Source: a virus
Length of the DNA stretch: 27,886 nt
Direction: 5' to 3' (one strand)
IMG/VR virus record: IMGVR_UViG_3300020172_003650
Coordinates: 1-27,886 of that record
The notes under the pieces are model-generated. The model was given only the letters and a program-made list of their open reading frames with translations, was not told the DNA's origin and did no database searches. How positions within the stretch are numbered: the first letter of the stretch is position 1; each line of letters opens with the position of its first letter. Below are positions 1-5,753 of the stretch, in pieces. The position numbers and the translations under genes were made by a program.

Positions 1-1
1 A

Positions 2-319
2 AAAATTGAGGTTAAATTTAATGTAAATGGTCCTTGTGGTAGAGAATGTTTTAGAATGTTTGAAGACGGTCAATTTAGTAAAGGAAAAAACAAAATTGAG
101 ACACGTCATTCAAACATTGTTAAAATGGTCATTGAAGGAAAAAAAGGATGGGGTCTTTGGGTAAATGAATGGTCTGAAGGTATATCCGAAGGTTCATTTA
201 CCAGACACGAAATTCTAAATGAATTTGAAATTAAAAACATAAAAATACCAAATTCATTTATTGATGATTTTGAAAACCAAATTTGTAAAAAAAGAATTGA
301 ATACTTTAATCGGTCATAG
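2..319 (+). CDS. Hypothetical protein, 5'-truncated by window edge
   Basis: The reading frame is open from the first base of the window, well before the first ATG at 56, so this is the C-terminal 105 residues of a longer protein. It is a small mixed alpha/beta protein with no motif I recognise. A short Cys pair lies in the residues before the first ATG (PCGREC), followed by a W/G-rich stretch (KGWGLWVNEW). Its last codons and stop run through the variable loop and T-arm of a tRNA 3' remnant (316-342), so the C-terminus may have been created by recombination in a tRNA gene. Function unknown. Confidence 0.6.
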   Translation, partial: KIEVKFNVNGPCGRECFRMFEDGQFSKGKNKIETRHSNIVKMVIEGKKGWGLWVNEWSEGISEGSFTRHEILNEFEIKNIKIPNSFIDDFENQICKKRIEYFNRS

Positions 320-342
320 GTTCAAATCCTATCGTGATAACA
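316..342 (+). pseudogene. tRNA 3' remnant (T-arm plus acceptor strand)
   Basis: A perfect T-stem (ATAGG/CCTAT, 316-320 and 328-332) encloses the canonical T-loop TTCAAAT. It is followed by a 7-nt acceptor-like strand CGTGATA (333-339), a discriminator A and CA. No matching 5' acceptor strand (TATCACG) or good anticodon arm lies upstream; that space is coding sequence. I read it as the 3' end of a tRNA whose 5' part was lost. Confidence 0.55.
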
Positions 343-346
343 ATAT

Positions 347-420
347 GGTCATATACCCAAGTGGTTTAAGGGGTTTGTCTGCAAAACAAATATTCATTGG
401 TTCGAATCCAATTATGACCT
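347..420 (+). tRNA. tRNA-Cys (GCA)
   Basis: Acceptor stem GGTCATA/TATGACC (347-353 with 413-419), anticodon stem TTTGT/ACAAA around loop CTGCAAA (anticodon GCA), and T-arm ATTGG-TTCGAAT-CCAAT. The discriminator base is T, as expected for tRNA-Cys. CCA is not encoded. Confidence 0.95.
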
Positions 421-480
421 CAAAAAAATGTTTGGTAAATCAAGAAAAAAATATATCTTTGTTCCAGAAATAAATAAATT

Positions 481-1149
481 ATGAAAAAATTAAAATCTTA
501 TAAAACAAAAGTGGTGTCAGGCTCAATTAATAAAATTATGCCCAACATATATGCCGTTATTGTTAAAAACGATTATGATAGAGGTATGTTGTTCTGTAGA
601 TATCAAGAATTTTATGAGTCACCATTTCCTGAGATTAGAAATCAAGAATTTACTTTGGAAGAACTTATGAGGACATATGTTAAGAAAAATAAATCAGGAA
701 TGTTCACATATCCTGCAGATTGGGCGGGTTATAATATTCCATCCAATATCTTAAAAAAAGGTCAGAAAGTTTTTTCTAAAACTAATAATTTATATGATGA
801 TGTTATGACAGATATTATTTCTTGTTGTGATAAACATTCTAAAAATGAAAAGTTCTATTTAATTGGTGCGGATAAATTAAGTTCCGATGTTATGGACCAC
901 GAAATTGCTCACGGATTATATTATACAAATCCTGAATATAAGTTGAAGGTGGATGAGATTATTAAAACAATTCCCACAAAAACTTATAACTATTTGAAGA
1001 AAGAATTGGTTAAAATGGGATATGTGGATATTAAAAGTATAATTGATGATGAGATTCAAGCTTATTTATCAACGGTACCTCATTCAACTTGGACATCAAT
1101 AACCTTGATGAAAACATTTAAAAAGAACTTTTTAAAATTTAAAAAATAA
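481..1149 (+). CDS. Putative HExxH zinc metalloprotein
   Basis: 222 residues. The motif D-HEIAH-GLYY (His140, Glu141, His144) is a classic HExxH zinc site. About 50 residues later, DDEIQAYLST offers a downstream acidic residue that could be the third zinc ligand, as in gluzincin-like folds. No signal peptide or membrane segment is visible, so it is probably cytoplasmic or packaged. The target is unknown. The ATG follows AAATT with no Shine-Dalgarno, the usual context here. The next small gene starts 4 nt after the stop, so the two are likely co-transcribed. The zinc site is clear; peptidase activity is inferred. Confidence 0.7.
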   Translation: MKKLKSYKTKVVSGSINKIMPNIYAVIVKNDYDRGMLFCRYQEFYESPFPEIRNQEFTLEELMRTYVKKNKSGMFTYPADWAGYNIPSNILKKGQKVFSKTNNLYDDVMTDIISCCDKHSKNEKFYLIGADKLSSDVMDHEIAHGLYYTNPEYKLKVDEIIKTIPTKTYNYLKKELVKMGYVDIKSIIDDEIQAYLSTVPHSTWTSITLMKTFKKNFLKFKK

Positions 1150-1153
1150 AATT

Positions 1154-1333
1154 ATGAGTAGAGAATTAACAGGAAAATGGTATTTAAAAAAGAAATTCTT
1201 TGGGGTTGTTGTTATGGTGGAAACAATACAAACCACAATTTGTGAATATGATTTTAGTGTGAGTCCAGAATTTAAAATATGGGAAAAAGGAAAAGATTCT
1301 GATTTAATTGAATTAGGTATAAATTTTGTTTAA
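1154..1333 (+). CDS. Small hypothetical protein (59 aa)
   Basis: ATG at 1154 in the local AAATTATG context, 4 nt after the upstream stop; TAA at 1331-1333. The product begins MSRELTGKWYLKKKF and ends ELGINFV. The pattern GKWYLKK, a hydrophobic strand, then ETIQTTICEYDF suggests a small beta-rich protein. Tight spacing to the metalloprotein gene supports co-expression. No family recognised. Confidence 0.5.
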   Translation: MSRELTGKWYLKKKFFGVVVMVETIQTTICEYDFSVSPEFKIWEKGKDSDLIELGINFV

Positions 1334-1385
1334 AAAAAAATTATGAAAAAAACAGATGACTTCTATTGAATAAACTCAATAGATT

Positions 1386-1607
1386 ATGTCAAAAAATAGA
1401 AACAGAGGAAAACTGAACAAATCAAATGATAACCACGAGTATAAAATACTTTGGTTAAAGGAAGAATTCCCAATGTACTGGGATGAGGGTGTGAATTTCT
1501 ACCCAAGAAATAGAAAAGGGTTTAAAAACCCTAATAAACAAATAATGAGTTATCAAGTGAGAATGTATAAAACGTGGAAACACAATAGACAAACTCAATG
1601 GAAATAA
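1386..1607 (+). CDS. Small basic hypothetical protein (73 aa)
   Basis: A compact basic protein rich in Lys, Arg, Asn and aromatics (WLKEEFPMYWDEGVNFYPRN; ends in KTWKHNRQTQWK). The composition suggests nucleic-acid or ribosome binding, but no motif is decisive. ATG at 1386 is preceded by GATT with no Shine-Dalgarno. It ends 8 nt before tRNA-Trp. An antisense frame covering this gene and the tRNA is rejected. Confidence 0.55.
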   Translation: MSKNRNRGKLNKSNDNHEYKILWLKEEFPMYWDEGVNFYPRNRKGFKNPNKQIMSYQVRMYKTWKHNRQTQWK

Positions 1608-1615
1608 TAAAATAC

Positions 1616-1688
1616 ACGTCTGTAGTTCAGCTGGTAGAGCGCAAGTCTCCAAAACTTGTTGTCGGTGGTTCAAATCCATCCAGACGTG
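1616..1688 (+). tRNA. tRNA-Trp (CCA)
   Basis: Acceptor ACGTCTG/CAGACGT (1616-1622 with 1681-1687), discriminator G, anticodon loop CTCCAAA (anticodon CCA), T-arm GGTGG-TTCAAAT-CCATC. Position 8 is T, and the D-arm is normal (GTTCAGCTGGTAGAGC). Confidence 0.95.
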
Positions 1689-1801
1689 CGAAGGTTAATT
1701 GGGAAATCTGAATAAAATCAGAGGAGGGGCTAGCGAATAGTGAGTAACGCCAATTATAAAAGTAGATGTCCACTCCCCCATCTTTTACTTTCCTTTTTTT
1801 T
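1689..1801 (+). other. Structured spacer between tRNA-Trp and tRNA-Tyr
   Basis: No open frame of note. A 7-bp helix TAATTGG/CCAATTA (1696-1702 with 1750-1756) encloses a perfect hairpin TCTGA-ATAAAA-TCAGA (1707-1722). Downstream is a second hairpin AGATG/CATCT (1764-1783) whose C-rich loop could pair with GGGG at 1726-1729. A T-run ends the spacer at about 1794-1801. It may be a processed small RNA or only transcript spacer. Confidence 0.35.
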
Positions 1802-1883
1802 CGGAGTATAGTCTAGCGGCAATGACAAGACACTGTAAATGTCTCCTCTTTTGAGTTCGTAGGTTCGAGTCCTGCTACTCCGA
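1802..1883 (+). tRNA. tRNA-Tyr (GTA)
   Basis: Acceptor CGGAGTA/TACTCCG (1802-1808 with 1876-1882), discriminator A, anticodon stem AGACA/TGTCT around CTGTAAA (anticodon GTA), a long class II variable arm, T-arm GTAGG-TTCGAGT-CCTGC. Confidence 0.95.
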
Positions 1884-1889
1884 CAATAT

Positions 1890-1960
1890 TGTCCTTTGGT
1901 GTAACGGCAGCACGTCTGGTTTTGGTCCAGAAAATTGAGGTTCGAATCCTTAAGGGACAA
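1890..1960 (+). tRNA. tRNA-Gln (TTG)
   Basis: Acceptor TGTCCTT/AGGGACA with one G-U pair (1890-1896 with 1953-1959), anticodon stem TCTGG/CCAGA around TTTTGGT (anticodon TTG), T-arm TGAGG-TTCGAAT-CCTTA, discriminator A. The U1-A72 first pair is typical of tRNA-Gln. Confidence 0.93.
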
Positions 1961-1964
1961 CAAT

Positions 1965-2038
1965 GGTTTCTTAGCTCAATGGATTAGAGCGTTTCGCTAC
2001 GGACGAAGAGGTTGGGGGTTCGAGTCCCTCAGAAACCA
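1965..2038 (+). tRNA. tRNA-Arg (ACG)
   Basis: Acceptor GGTTTCT/AGAAACC (1965-1971 with 2031-2037), anticodon stem TTCG/CGAA with loop CTACGGA (anticodon ACG, normally A34-to-I edited by TadA), T-arm GGGGG-TTCGAGT-CCCTC, discriminator A. Confidence 0.93.
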
Positions 2039-2048
2039 CAACCTTTGG

Positions 2049-2056
2049 TATTTATC
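2049..2056 (+). promoter_or_regulatory. TATTTATC element upstream of 2070 gene
   Basis: A near-match to the recurrent TATTTATA/T element, 13 nt before the ATG at 2070. It would let the membrane-protein gene be transcribed apart from the tRNAs. Confidence 0.3.
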
Positions 2057-2069
2057 ATATAAAACAATT

Positions 2070-2468
2070 ATGATAACAACAATTTTTATGATATTCGCAG
2101 GAATATTTAACGCGATTATGGACACTTTAAGTTTCCAATACGATAAATCAATTTTTTTAAAGTACCCCAAGTATGAACAATTTTTAAACCCTCAAAAATC
2201 TTGGTTAAATAAATATAAAAATAACAACCCTGATTTAGGACCTAAATTTTTTGGTTCAACAACCTTTTTAGTATGGACTACGGATTTATGGCATTTATCT
2301 AAAATGATTATGATTGTTTCAATGGTGATAGGGACAGTATTTTACAATCCAATTATAATTACAGGATATATGTTTTGGGATTTACTAATTAATTTAGGGT
2401 TAGTGTATATTCCATTTGGTTTAAGTTTCGGTTTATTTTGGAACAGAATATTAAAGATAAAAAAATAA
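2070..2468 (+). CDS. Small integral membrane protein (132 aa)
   Basis: Start taken at ATG 2070 (AACAATTATG context), because longer versions of the frame begin inside tRNA-Arg. An N-terminal hydrophobic segment (residues 1-18) is followed by a soluble stretch of about 60 residues rich in Lys, Asn and aromatics. A hydrophobic C-terminal half with about two membrane spans follows (roughly 83-125), and the protein ends NRILKIKK. The basic tail suggests a cytoplasmic C-terminus. No family recognised. Confidence 0.6.
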   Translation: MITTIFMIFAGIFNAIMDTLSFQYDKSIFLKYPKYEQFLNPQKSWLNKYKNNNPDLGPKFFGSTTFLVWTTDLWHLSKMIMIVSMVIGTVFYNPIIITGYMFWDLLINLGLVYIPFGLSFGLFWNRILKIKK

Positions 2469-2471
2469 ATA

Positions 2472-2517
2472 GGGGCTCGGTGGAAGCCCAAGAGTAGGTG
2501 ATGAGCCTACGTCCGCC
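2472..2517 (+). ncRNA. Candidate pseudoknot RNA upstream of tRNA-Met
   Basis: Stem GGGCT/AGCCC (2473-2477 with 2485-2489) has loop CGGTGGA. Six of its bases (2479-2484) pair with TCCGCC (2512-2517, one G-U), forming an H-type pseudoknot. A separate hairpin GTAGG/CCTAC (2494-2498 with 2506-2510) lies in the connecting segment. It occupies almost the whole spacer between the membrane-protein stop and the tRNA. The topology resembles compact riboswitches or ribozymes, but I cannot assign a class. Confidence 0.4.
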
Positions 2518-2522
2518 AAATT

Positions 2523-2594
2523 GCCGATGCAGTTCAGTGGTAGAGCACTTGATTCATATCCAAGTTGTCGGAAGTTCAATTCTTCCCATCGGTA
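2523..2594 (+). tRNA. tRNA with CAT anticodon (elongator Met or Ile2)
   Basis: Acceptor GCCGATG/CATCGGT with a G-U first pair (2523-2529 with 2587-2593), anticodon loop TTCATAT (anticodon CAT), T-arm GGAAG-TTCAATT-CTTCC, discriminator A. The last anticodon-stem pair is an A-C mismatch and position 8 is C rather than T, so it is somewhat degenerate. Elongator Met and lysidine-modified Ile2 cannot be separated by eye. Confidence 0.8.
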
Positions 2595-2619
2595 CAAATA
2601 ATTTTTTCAACTATCAAAG

Positions 2620-2627
2620 TATTTATA
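2620..2627 (+). promoter_or_regulatory. TATTTATA element 3 nt upstream of ferritin ATG
   Basis: Exact TATTTATA ending 3 nt before the ATG at 2631. If it is a -10-type element, the transcript would be leaderless or nearly so. The same element and spacing recur before several other genes here. Confidence 0.45.
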
Positions 2628-2630
2628 TGT

Positions 2631-3215
2631 ATGGAAAACGTAACACTTACAAAAGACCAATTATTCAAAGCAATGAAAATTAATGAACAATCAGGTGAAA
2701 ACAAATTAAAATCTACACCAGGAGTAAAACTATATAGTTTATCCGATAAAACGGTTAATCTTCTTACTGCAAGGATAAAAGATGAATATACCGCACATTA
2801 TTTTTACAGAGCAGCGGCAAACTGGTGTAATGATGTAAATTATAAGAAAGCAGGTGCCTTCTTTGAAAAAGAAGCTGTGGATGAATTAACTCACGCACAG
2901 ATGATACAAGATTATATGACAGGATTTAACATTATCCCTGAAATTCCATCTGCAAGTCCAAAACATACATTTACAAACCTAATTGATATCGTTAATGAAG
3001 CATACACTATGGAGTTGAATTTAATGAAAGCATATAATAAAGATTCTCACACGGTATTTGCTGACGATATTACGACATTTGATTTTTTAACAAAACTTAG
3101 AAAAATACAAAAAGGTGCTGTTGTTGAATATAACGATTTAATAAATGCATCAAATCTTATAAGTAAGACAGATAAATTCCAAGTATTATACTTTGAGCAA
3201 ACATATTTTAATTAA
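2631..3215 (+). CDS. Ferritin-like iron storage protein
   Basis: 194 residues, close to bacterial ferritin length plus a short N-terminal extension. Ferritin ligand patterns are visible: helix A DEYTAHYFYRAA (Glu52), helix B FFEKEAVDELTHA (Glu79, Glu85, His88), helix C NEAYTMELN (Glu128) and a helix D Glu near 166. The family oxidises Fe(II) at a di-iron centre and stores it in a hollow cage in the cytoplasm. In a phage it might protect DNA from Fenton damage or buffer iron. The start is ATG 2631, not the longer frame that begins in the tRNA. It has its own upstream element and a strong terminator at 3237-3274, so it is probably monocistronic. Confidence 0.8.
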   Translation: MENVTLTKDQLFKAMKINEQSGENKLKSTPGVKLYSLSDKTVNLLTARIKDEYTAHYFYRAAANWCNDVNYKKAGAFFEKEAVDELTHAQMIQDYMTGFNIIPEIPSASPKHTFTNLIDIVNEAYTMELNLMKAYNKDSHTVFADDITTFDFLTKLRKIQKGAVVEYNDLINASNLISKTDKFQVLYFEQTYFN

Positions 3216-3236
3216 AAAAAATAAAATTTAAAATAT

Positions 3237-3274
3237 ATCCCTCTGAGTTTAATATTCAGGGGGATTTTTTTTTG
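3237..3274 (+). terminator. Rho-independent terminator after ferritin gene
   Basis: A 10-bp stem ATCCCTCTGA/TCAGGGGGAT (3237-3246 with 3256-3265, one G-U), a 9-nt loop and a run of nine T. Confidence 0.88.
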
Positions 3275-3285
3275 TAAAAAAAATA

Positions 3286-3317
3286 TTTGGTATTGTCAAT
3301 AGTGTGTTATATATTTG
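3286..3317 (+). promoter_or_regulatory. Bacteroidetes-type promoter for 3322 gene
   Basis: TTTG (3286-3289), 20-nt spacer, TATATTTG (3310-3317): a match to the Bacteroidetes primary sigma consensus TTTG/TAnnTTTG. It ends 4 nt before the ATG, so the mRNA is expected to be leaderless or nearly so. Confidence 0.65.
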
Positions 3318-3321
3318 TGGT

Positions 3322-3822
3322 ATGAAAAATCAACTACCATATTGTAAAACATCTGACGCGATTAAAGGTTATTCTGAATCATATATTGCCAAGAGAGAAG
3401 CTAATGATTGTGTCGTTAAAGCATTAGCATCAGGATTTGAAATTGAGTATGACAAAGCTCATAAAATTGCCAGGGAATTATTTAATAGAGTTAATAGAGC
3501 TAGAACATTTGGATTTGTCCCAAAGATGAATGAAATGTCAGAATCTCGTAATCGTATTGGAAGGAAATGTTTCAAAGTAATGGGCGAAAGGTCAATATAT
3601 GGTCCCACTTACTCGTTGGCATATGATGTAACCGTTAAAGGGGATAAAATTAAAAGACGAATGACCTTAAGTAAGTTTATTGAAAAAAACTCAAAGGGGA
3701 CATTTATTGTTTGTGTTAAAAAACATGCATTTACCATAAAAAATGGTGTTGTTATCGGTAATGAAGAAGATTCAACACAAAAAAGAAAAATTATTAACTC
3801 AGCTTGGAAAATAGGAGCTTAA
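3322..3822 (+). CDS. Papain-like cysteine-protease-fold protein
   Basis: 166 residues from ATG 3322, chosen because it lies 4 nt after the promoter; the GTG at 3304 lies upstream of the -7 element. The arrangement ANDC-VVKALA (Cys30) near the N-terminus and GTFIVCVKKHAFTIKNGVV (His135) near the C-terminus follows the Cys...His order of papain-like and C39-like folds, where a helix starts at the Cys and a strand carries the His. Such small NDC proteins occur in phages without a defined role. It could be a peptidase, a transglutaminase-like enzyme or an inactive fold. The next gene begins 2 nt after its stop (or overlaps it), so they form one transcript. Confidence 0.5.
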   Translation: MKNQLPYCKTSDAIKGYSESYIAKREANDCVVKALASGFEIEYDKAHKIARELFNRVNRARTFGFVPKMNEMSESRNRIGRKCFKVMGERSIYGPTYSLAYDVTVKGDKIKRRMTLSKFIEKNSKGTFIVCVKKHAFTIKNGVVIGNEEDSTQKRKIINSAWKIGA

Positions 3823-3824
3823 CT

Positions 3825-4100
3825 ATGGATGTAATAGGATTATTTGGAAGTTTGCTTTTAACCTTTTGTGGTGTACCTGAGTTGTATAGAACCATAAAAG
3901 ATAAAAGATGTCATTTAGGTTGGGGATTCCTACTTATGTGGCTGTTTGGGGAAATATTTTGTTTCTTCTATGGATTTAATTTGAACGAGATACCATTAAT
4001 CATCAATTATAGTTTTAATTTAATTGTTGCTGGTGTTATGGTTTTTTATAAAGTAAGACAAGATGTTTTTATCTTGAAAAAATTTAATATATTTAGATGA
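3825..4100 (+). CDS. PQ-loop / SemiSWEET-like 3-TM membrane protein
   Basis: 91 residues from ATG 3825; an in-frame ATG at 3804 would add 7 residues and overlap the upstream gene. AGGAG about 8 nt before the ATG is one of the few Shine-Dalgarno-like sites here. Three hydrophobic spans are seen (about 4-20, 34-50, 58-76). The first loop CGVPELYRTIKDKRCHLGW matches the PQ-loop pattern, with Pro-Glu in place of Pro-Gln and a basic loop. WLFGEIFCFFYGF resembles the W..G....YG segment of SemiSWEET half-transporters. Those dimerise to move sugars. A metabolite-transport role for the phage is inference. Confidence 0.55.
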   Translation: MDVIGLFGSLLLTFCGVPELYRTIKDKRCHLGWGFLLMWLFGEIFCFFYGFNLNEIPLIINYSFNLIVAGVMVFYKVRQDVFILKKFNIFR

Positions 4101-4126
4101 TATTGTTTTTTTTTATGGAGTGGTGA

Positions 4127-4134
4127 TATTTATT
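4127..4134 (+). promoter_or_regulatory. TATTTATT element upstream of homing endonuclease
   Basis: TATTTATT 14 nt before the ATG at 4149, in the 48-nt gap after the PQ-loop gene. It belongs to the recurrent TATTTATA/T set. Confidence 0.35.
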
Positions 4135-4148
4135 ATTAAACAGTAAAT

Positions 4149-4922
4149 ATGGAAAAAATATCAGGAATTTATAAAATAACTAATTTAAAAAACAATAAAG
4201 TATACATTGGTAGTGCGGTTAATATTAAGAATAGATTTAAAACCCACAAAAGATTATTAAAGGATAATAAACATTTTAATAATCATTTGCAGTCAGCATA
4301 TGTAAAATATGGAATTGATAATTTTAATTATGAAATAATTGAGGTGACTACTCTTAGGGAAATGTTAGATAGAGAGATATATTGGATAACTATTCTTAGT
4401 GCTAATAATTCTAAATACGGTTATAATAAACGGATATTTGTTAATAGTAACTTAGGGATTAAATTATCTGACGAAACTAAACGTAAATTACGTGAAAGTC
4501 ATTTGGGACATAAAAGAAGTGATGAAGCAAATAAAAAAATAATTGAATCCCAATATAAAAAAATATGTCAGTTTAACAAAACTGGTGAATTTATTCAAAC
4601 ATTCAATAGTTTACAATCCGCGGCAAAATCCTTGAATTGTAAATATACCACCTCAATAACAAATTGTCTTAAAGGAAAATTACCTTCGGCTTTAGGGTTT
4701 TTGTGGTGTTATGAAAACGAAAAAGATAACTTCAAACCAATTATGGTAAAAAAACAAGGAAGAAAAAAAATTAAATTAAAAGTTACTTGTGTTATTACAA
4801 ATAATGTTACTATATTTGATTCAATCACTGAAACACTAAATACTTTAAAAGTATCAAGTGGGGTAATTTATAAAGGAATAAAAGAAAAAAAGTATAAAAA
4901 TTTATTATGGGAAAAAATTTAA
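4149..4922 (+). CDS. GIY-YIG homing endonuclease (NUMOD-type, free-standing)
   Basis: 257 residues. The N-terminal GIY-YIG nuclease shows GIY (6-8), YIG (19-21), the catalytic Arg in IKNRF (29) and Glu in REMLDREIYWI (about 77). It is followed by a NUMOD3 DNA-binding motif (LSDETKRKLRESHLGHKRSDEA, about 105-127) and a NUMOD1 helix-turn-helix region (QFNKTGEFIQTFNSLQSAAKSL to GFLWCYE, about 139-182). A second lower-similarity repeat sits at the C-terminus. These enzymes cut DNA at intronless alleles and spread by repair. No intron is evident around it. Its 3' end overlaps the start of the next gene by 16 nt, which suggests it arrived directly upstream of 4907. Confidence 0.9.
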   Translation: MEKISGIYKITNLKNNKVYIGSAVNIKNRFKTHKRLLKDNKHFNNHLQSAYVKYGIDNFNYEIIEVTTLREMLDREIYWITILSANNSKYGYNKRIFVNSNLGIKLSDETKRKLRESHLGHKRSDEANKKIIESQYKKICQFNKTGEFIQTFNSLQSAAKSLNCKYTTSITNCLKGKLPSALGFLWCYENEKDNFKPIMVKKQGRKKIKLKVTCVITNNVTIFDSITETLNTLKVSSGVIYKGIKEKKYKNLLWEKI

Positions 4923-5329
4923 AACCACACCGCATCTATCTAGATGATGTTCGCACACCAATTGAACAAGATTGGGTTGTCGTTAGAAATTATGATGAGT
5001 TTATCTCAAAGGTGAATGAACTTGGATTTAATGATATTGAATTAATATCTTTAGACCACGACTTGGGAGATTCTGCTATGTCTGAATGGCATAAAAATGT
5101 ATATCATAACTATACCTTGAATTACGATAATATCACAGAAAAAACTGGTTACGATTGTGCCAAATGGTTAGTTGAACAATGGATGGATGGTAGACCTATT
5201 GTTGATGTTTATACTCACTCAGCAAATGCTATCGGTAGTGCCAATATAATGGGTTACATCAACAATTATCGTCACGTTAATCGTTTACCTCAGAACTGTG
5301 TTAGGGTTCAAATAGAACACACGGTATAA
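4907..5329 (+). CDS. cREC_REC-type cyclic-phosphate-processing receiver-like protein
   Basis: 140 residues. The signature IYLDDVRTP (10-18), the paired acids in ISLDHDLGD (47-55), KTGYDCAKWLVE and YTHSANAIGSANI match the phage and bacterial family described as a cyclic-phosphate-processing receiver domain. That family is a receiver-like fold thought to act on cyclic phosphate or RNA-repair-like substrates. It is cytoplasmic and common in phages. Its start overlaps the end of the homing endonuclease gene, so translational coupling is possible. It ends 10 nt before tRNA-Ser. The family call is from the motifs; the biochemical role rests on the family hypothesis. Confidence 0.7.
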   Translation: MGKNLKPHRIYLDDVRTPIEQDWVVVRNYDEFISKVNELGFNDIELISLDHDLGDSAMSEWHKNVYHNYTLNYDNITEKTGYDCAKWLVEQWMDGRPIVDVYTHSANAIGSANIMGYINNYRHVNRLPQNCVRVQIEHTV

Positions 5330-5339
5330 GGTTTTAGTC

Positions 5340-5424
5340 GGAAGGTTGGCAGAGTGGTAATGCAGCGGTTTGCTAAATCGTACATCAATAAAATGATGCG
5401 AGGGTTCGAGTCCCTCATCTTCCG
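5340..5424 (+). tRNA. tRNA-Ser (GCT)
   Basis: Acceptor GGAAGGT/ATCTTCC (5340-5346 with 5417-5423), discriminator G as expected for Ser, anticodon loop TTGCTAA (anticodon GCT), long class II variable arm, T-arm GAGGG-TTCGAGT-CCCTC, T at position 8. Confidence 0.95.
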
Positions 5425-5444
5425 CAAAAATAAATAATAATAAA

Positions 5445-5477
5445 TTTGACAAAACGGCAAATCTTCTTATATTTATA
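5445..5477 (+). promoter_or_regulatory. Bacteroidetes-type promoter for lipoprotein gene
   Basis: TTTG (5445-5448), 19-nt spacer, TATATTTA (5468-5475), overlapped by TATTTATA (5470-5477). It is followed by an A-rich leader of about 50 nt before the ATG at 5529. It combines the host-like spacing with the phage-type element. Confidence 0.6.
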
Positions 5478-5528
5478 ATCTCATAGAAAACAACTTAAAA
5501 ATTATAAACAAACAGAAAACAAACAATT

Positions 5529-5708
5529 ATGAAAAAAATCGTAACATTATTTACAATCGTAACATTAATCGTGGCATTAGCATCTTGCAACGGAGGAACA
5601 AAATCAACTGAAATTAACGAAGATACAATGGTAGTATCTGAAGACCCAACATTAGTTGTTGATTCAATCTCAGTAGACTCAGAGATGACTAGTGAAGATA
5701 TTAAATAA
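5529..5708 (+). CDS. Small lipoprotein (59 aa)
   Basis: The N-terminus MKK plus a hydrophobic core ends in the lipobox LASC at residues 17-20, so signal peptidase II would leave a 40-residue acidic mature peptide anchored by Cys20. The mature part (NGGTKSTEINED...) is Ser/Thr/Asp/Glu-rich and has no fold motif. It has a private promoter and a terminator, so it is expressed as a single-gene unit. Small phage lipoproteins such as T5 Llp block receptors or protect from superinfection; that role here is inference from size and location only. Acquisition from the host is possible. Confidence 0.75.
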   Translation: MKKIVTLFTIVTLIVALASCNGGTKSTEINEDTMVVSEDPTLVVDSISVDSEMTSEDIK

Positions 5709-5725
5709 TAACTTCTATCTTAAAC

Positions 5726-5753
5726 AAAAAACCCACTTTACGTGGGTTTTTTT
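5726..5753. terminator. Bidirectional terminator between lipoprotein and M15 genes
   Basis: Stem AACCCAC/GTGGGTT with loop TTTAC (core 5729-5749), A-run on the left and T-run on the right. It therefore serves the plus-strand lipoprotein and the convergent minus-strand gene ending at 5752. Confidence 0.88.

Noticed and set aside
261-473. 70-residue plus-strand frame spanning tRNA-Cys
   Set aside because: It runs through the tRNA gene and the tRNA remnant, and its composition is not protein-like.
1737-1750. GTGAGTAACGC match to a conserved 16S rRNA segment
   Set aside because: An 11-nt match without flanking rRNA similarity; most likely chance.
1455-1963. Two minus-strand frames opposite the tRNA cluster
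   Set aside because: They are translations of the antisense of tRNA genes and of the 1386 gene.
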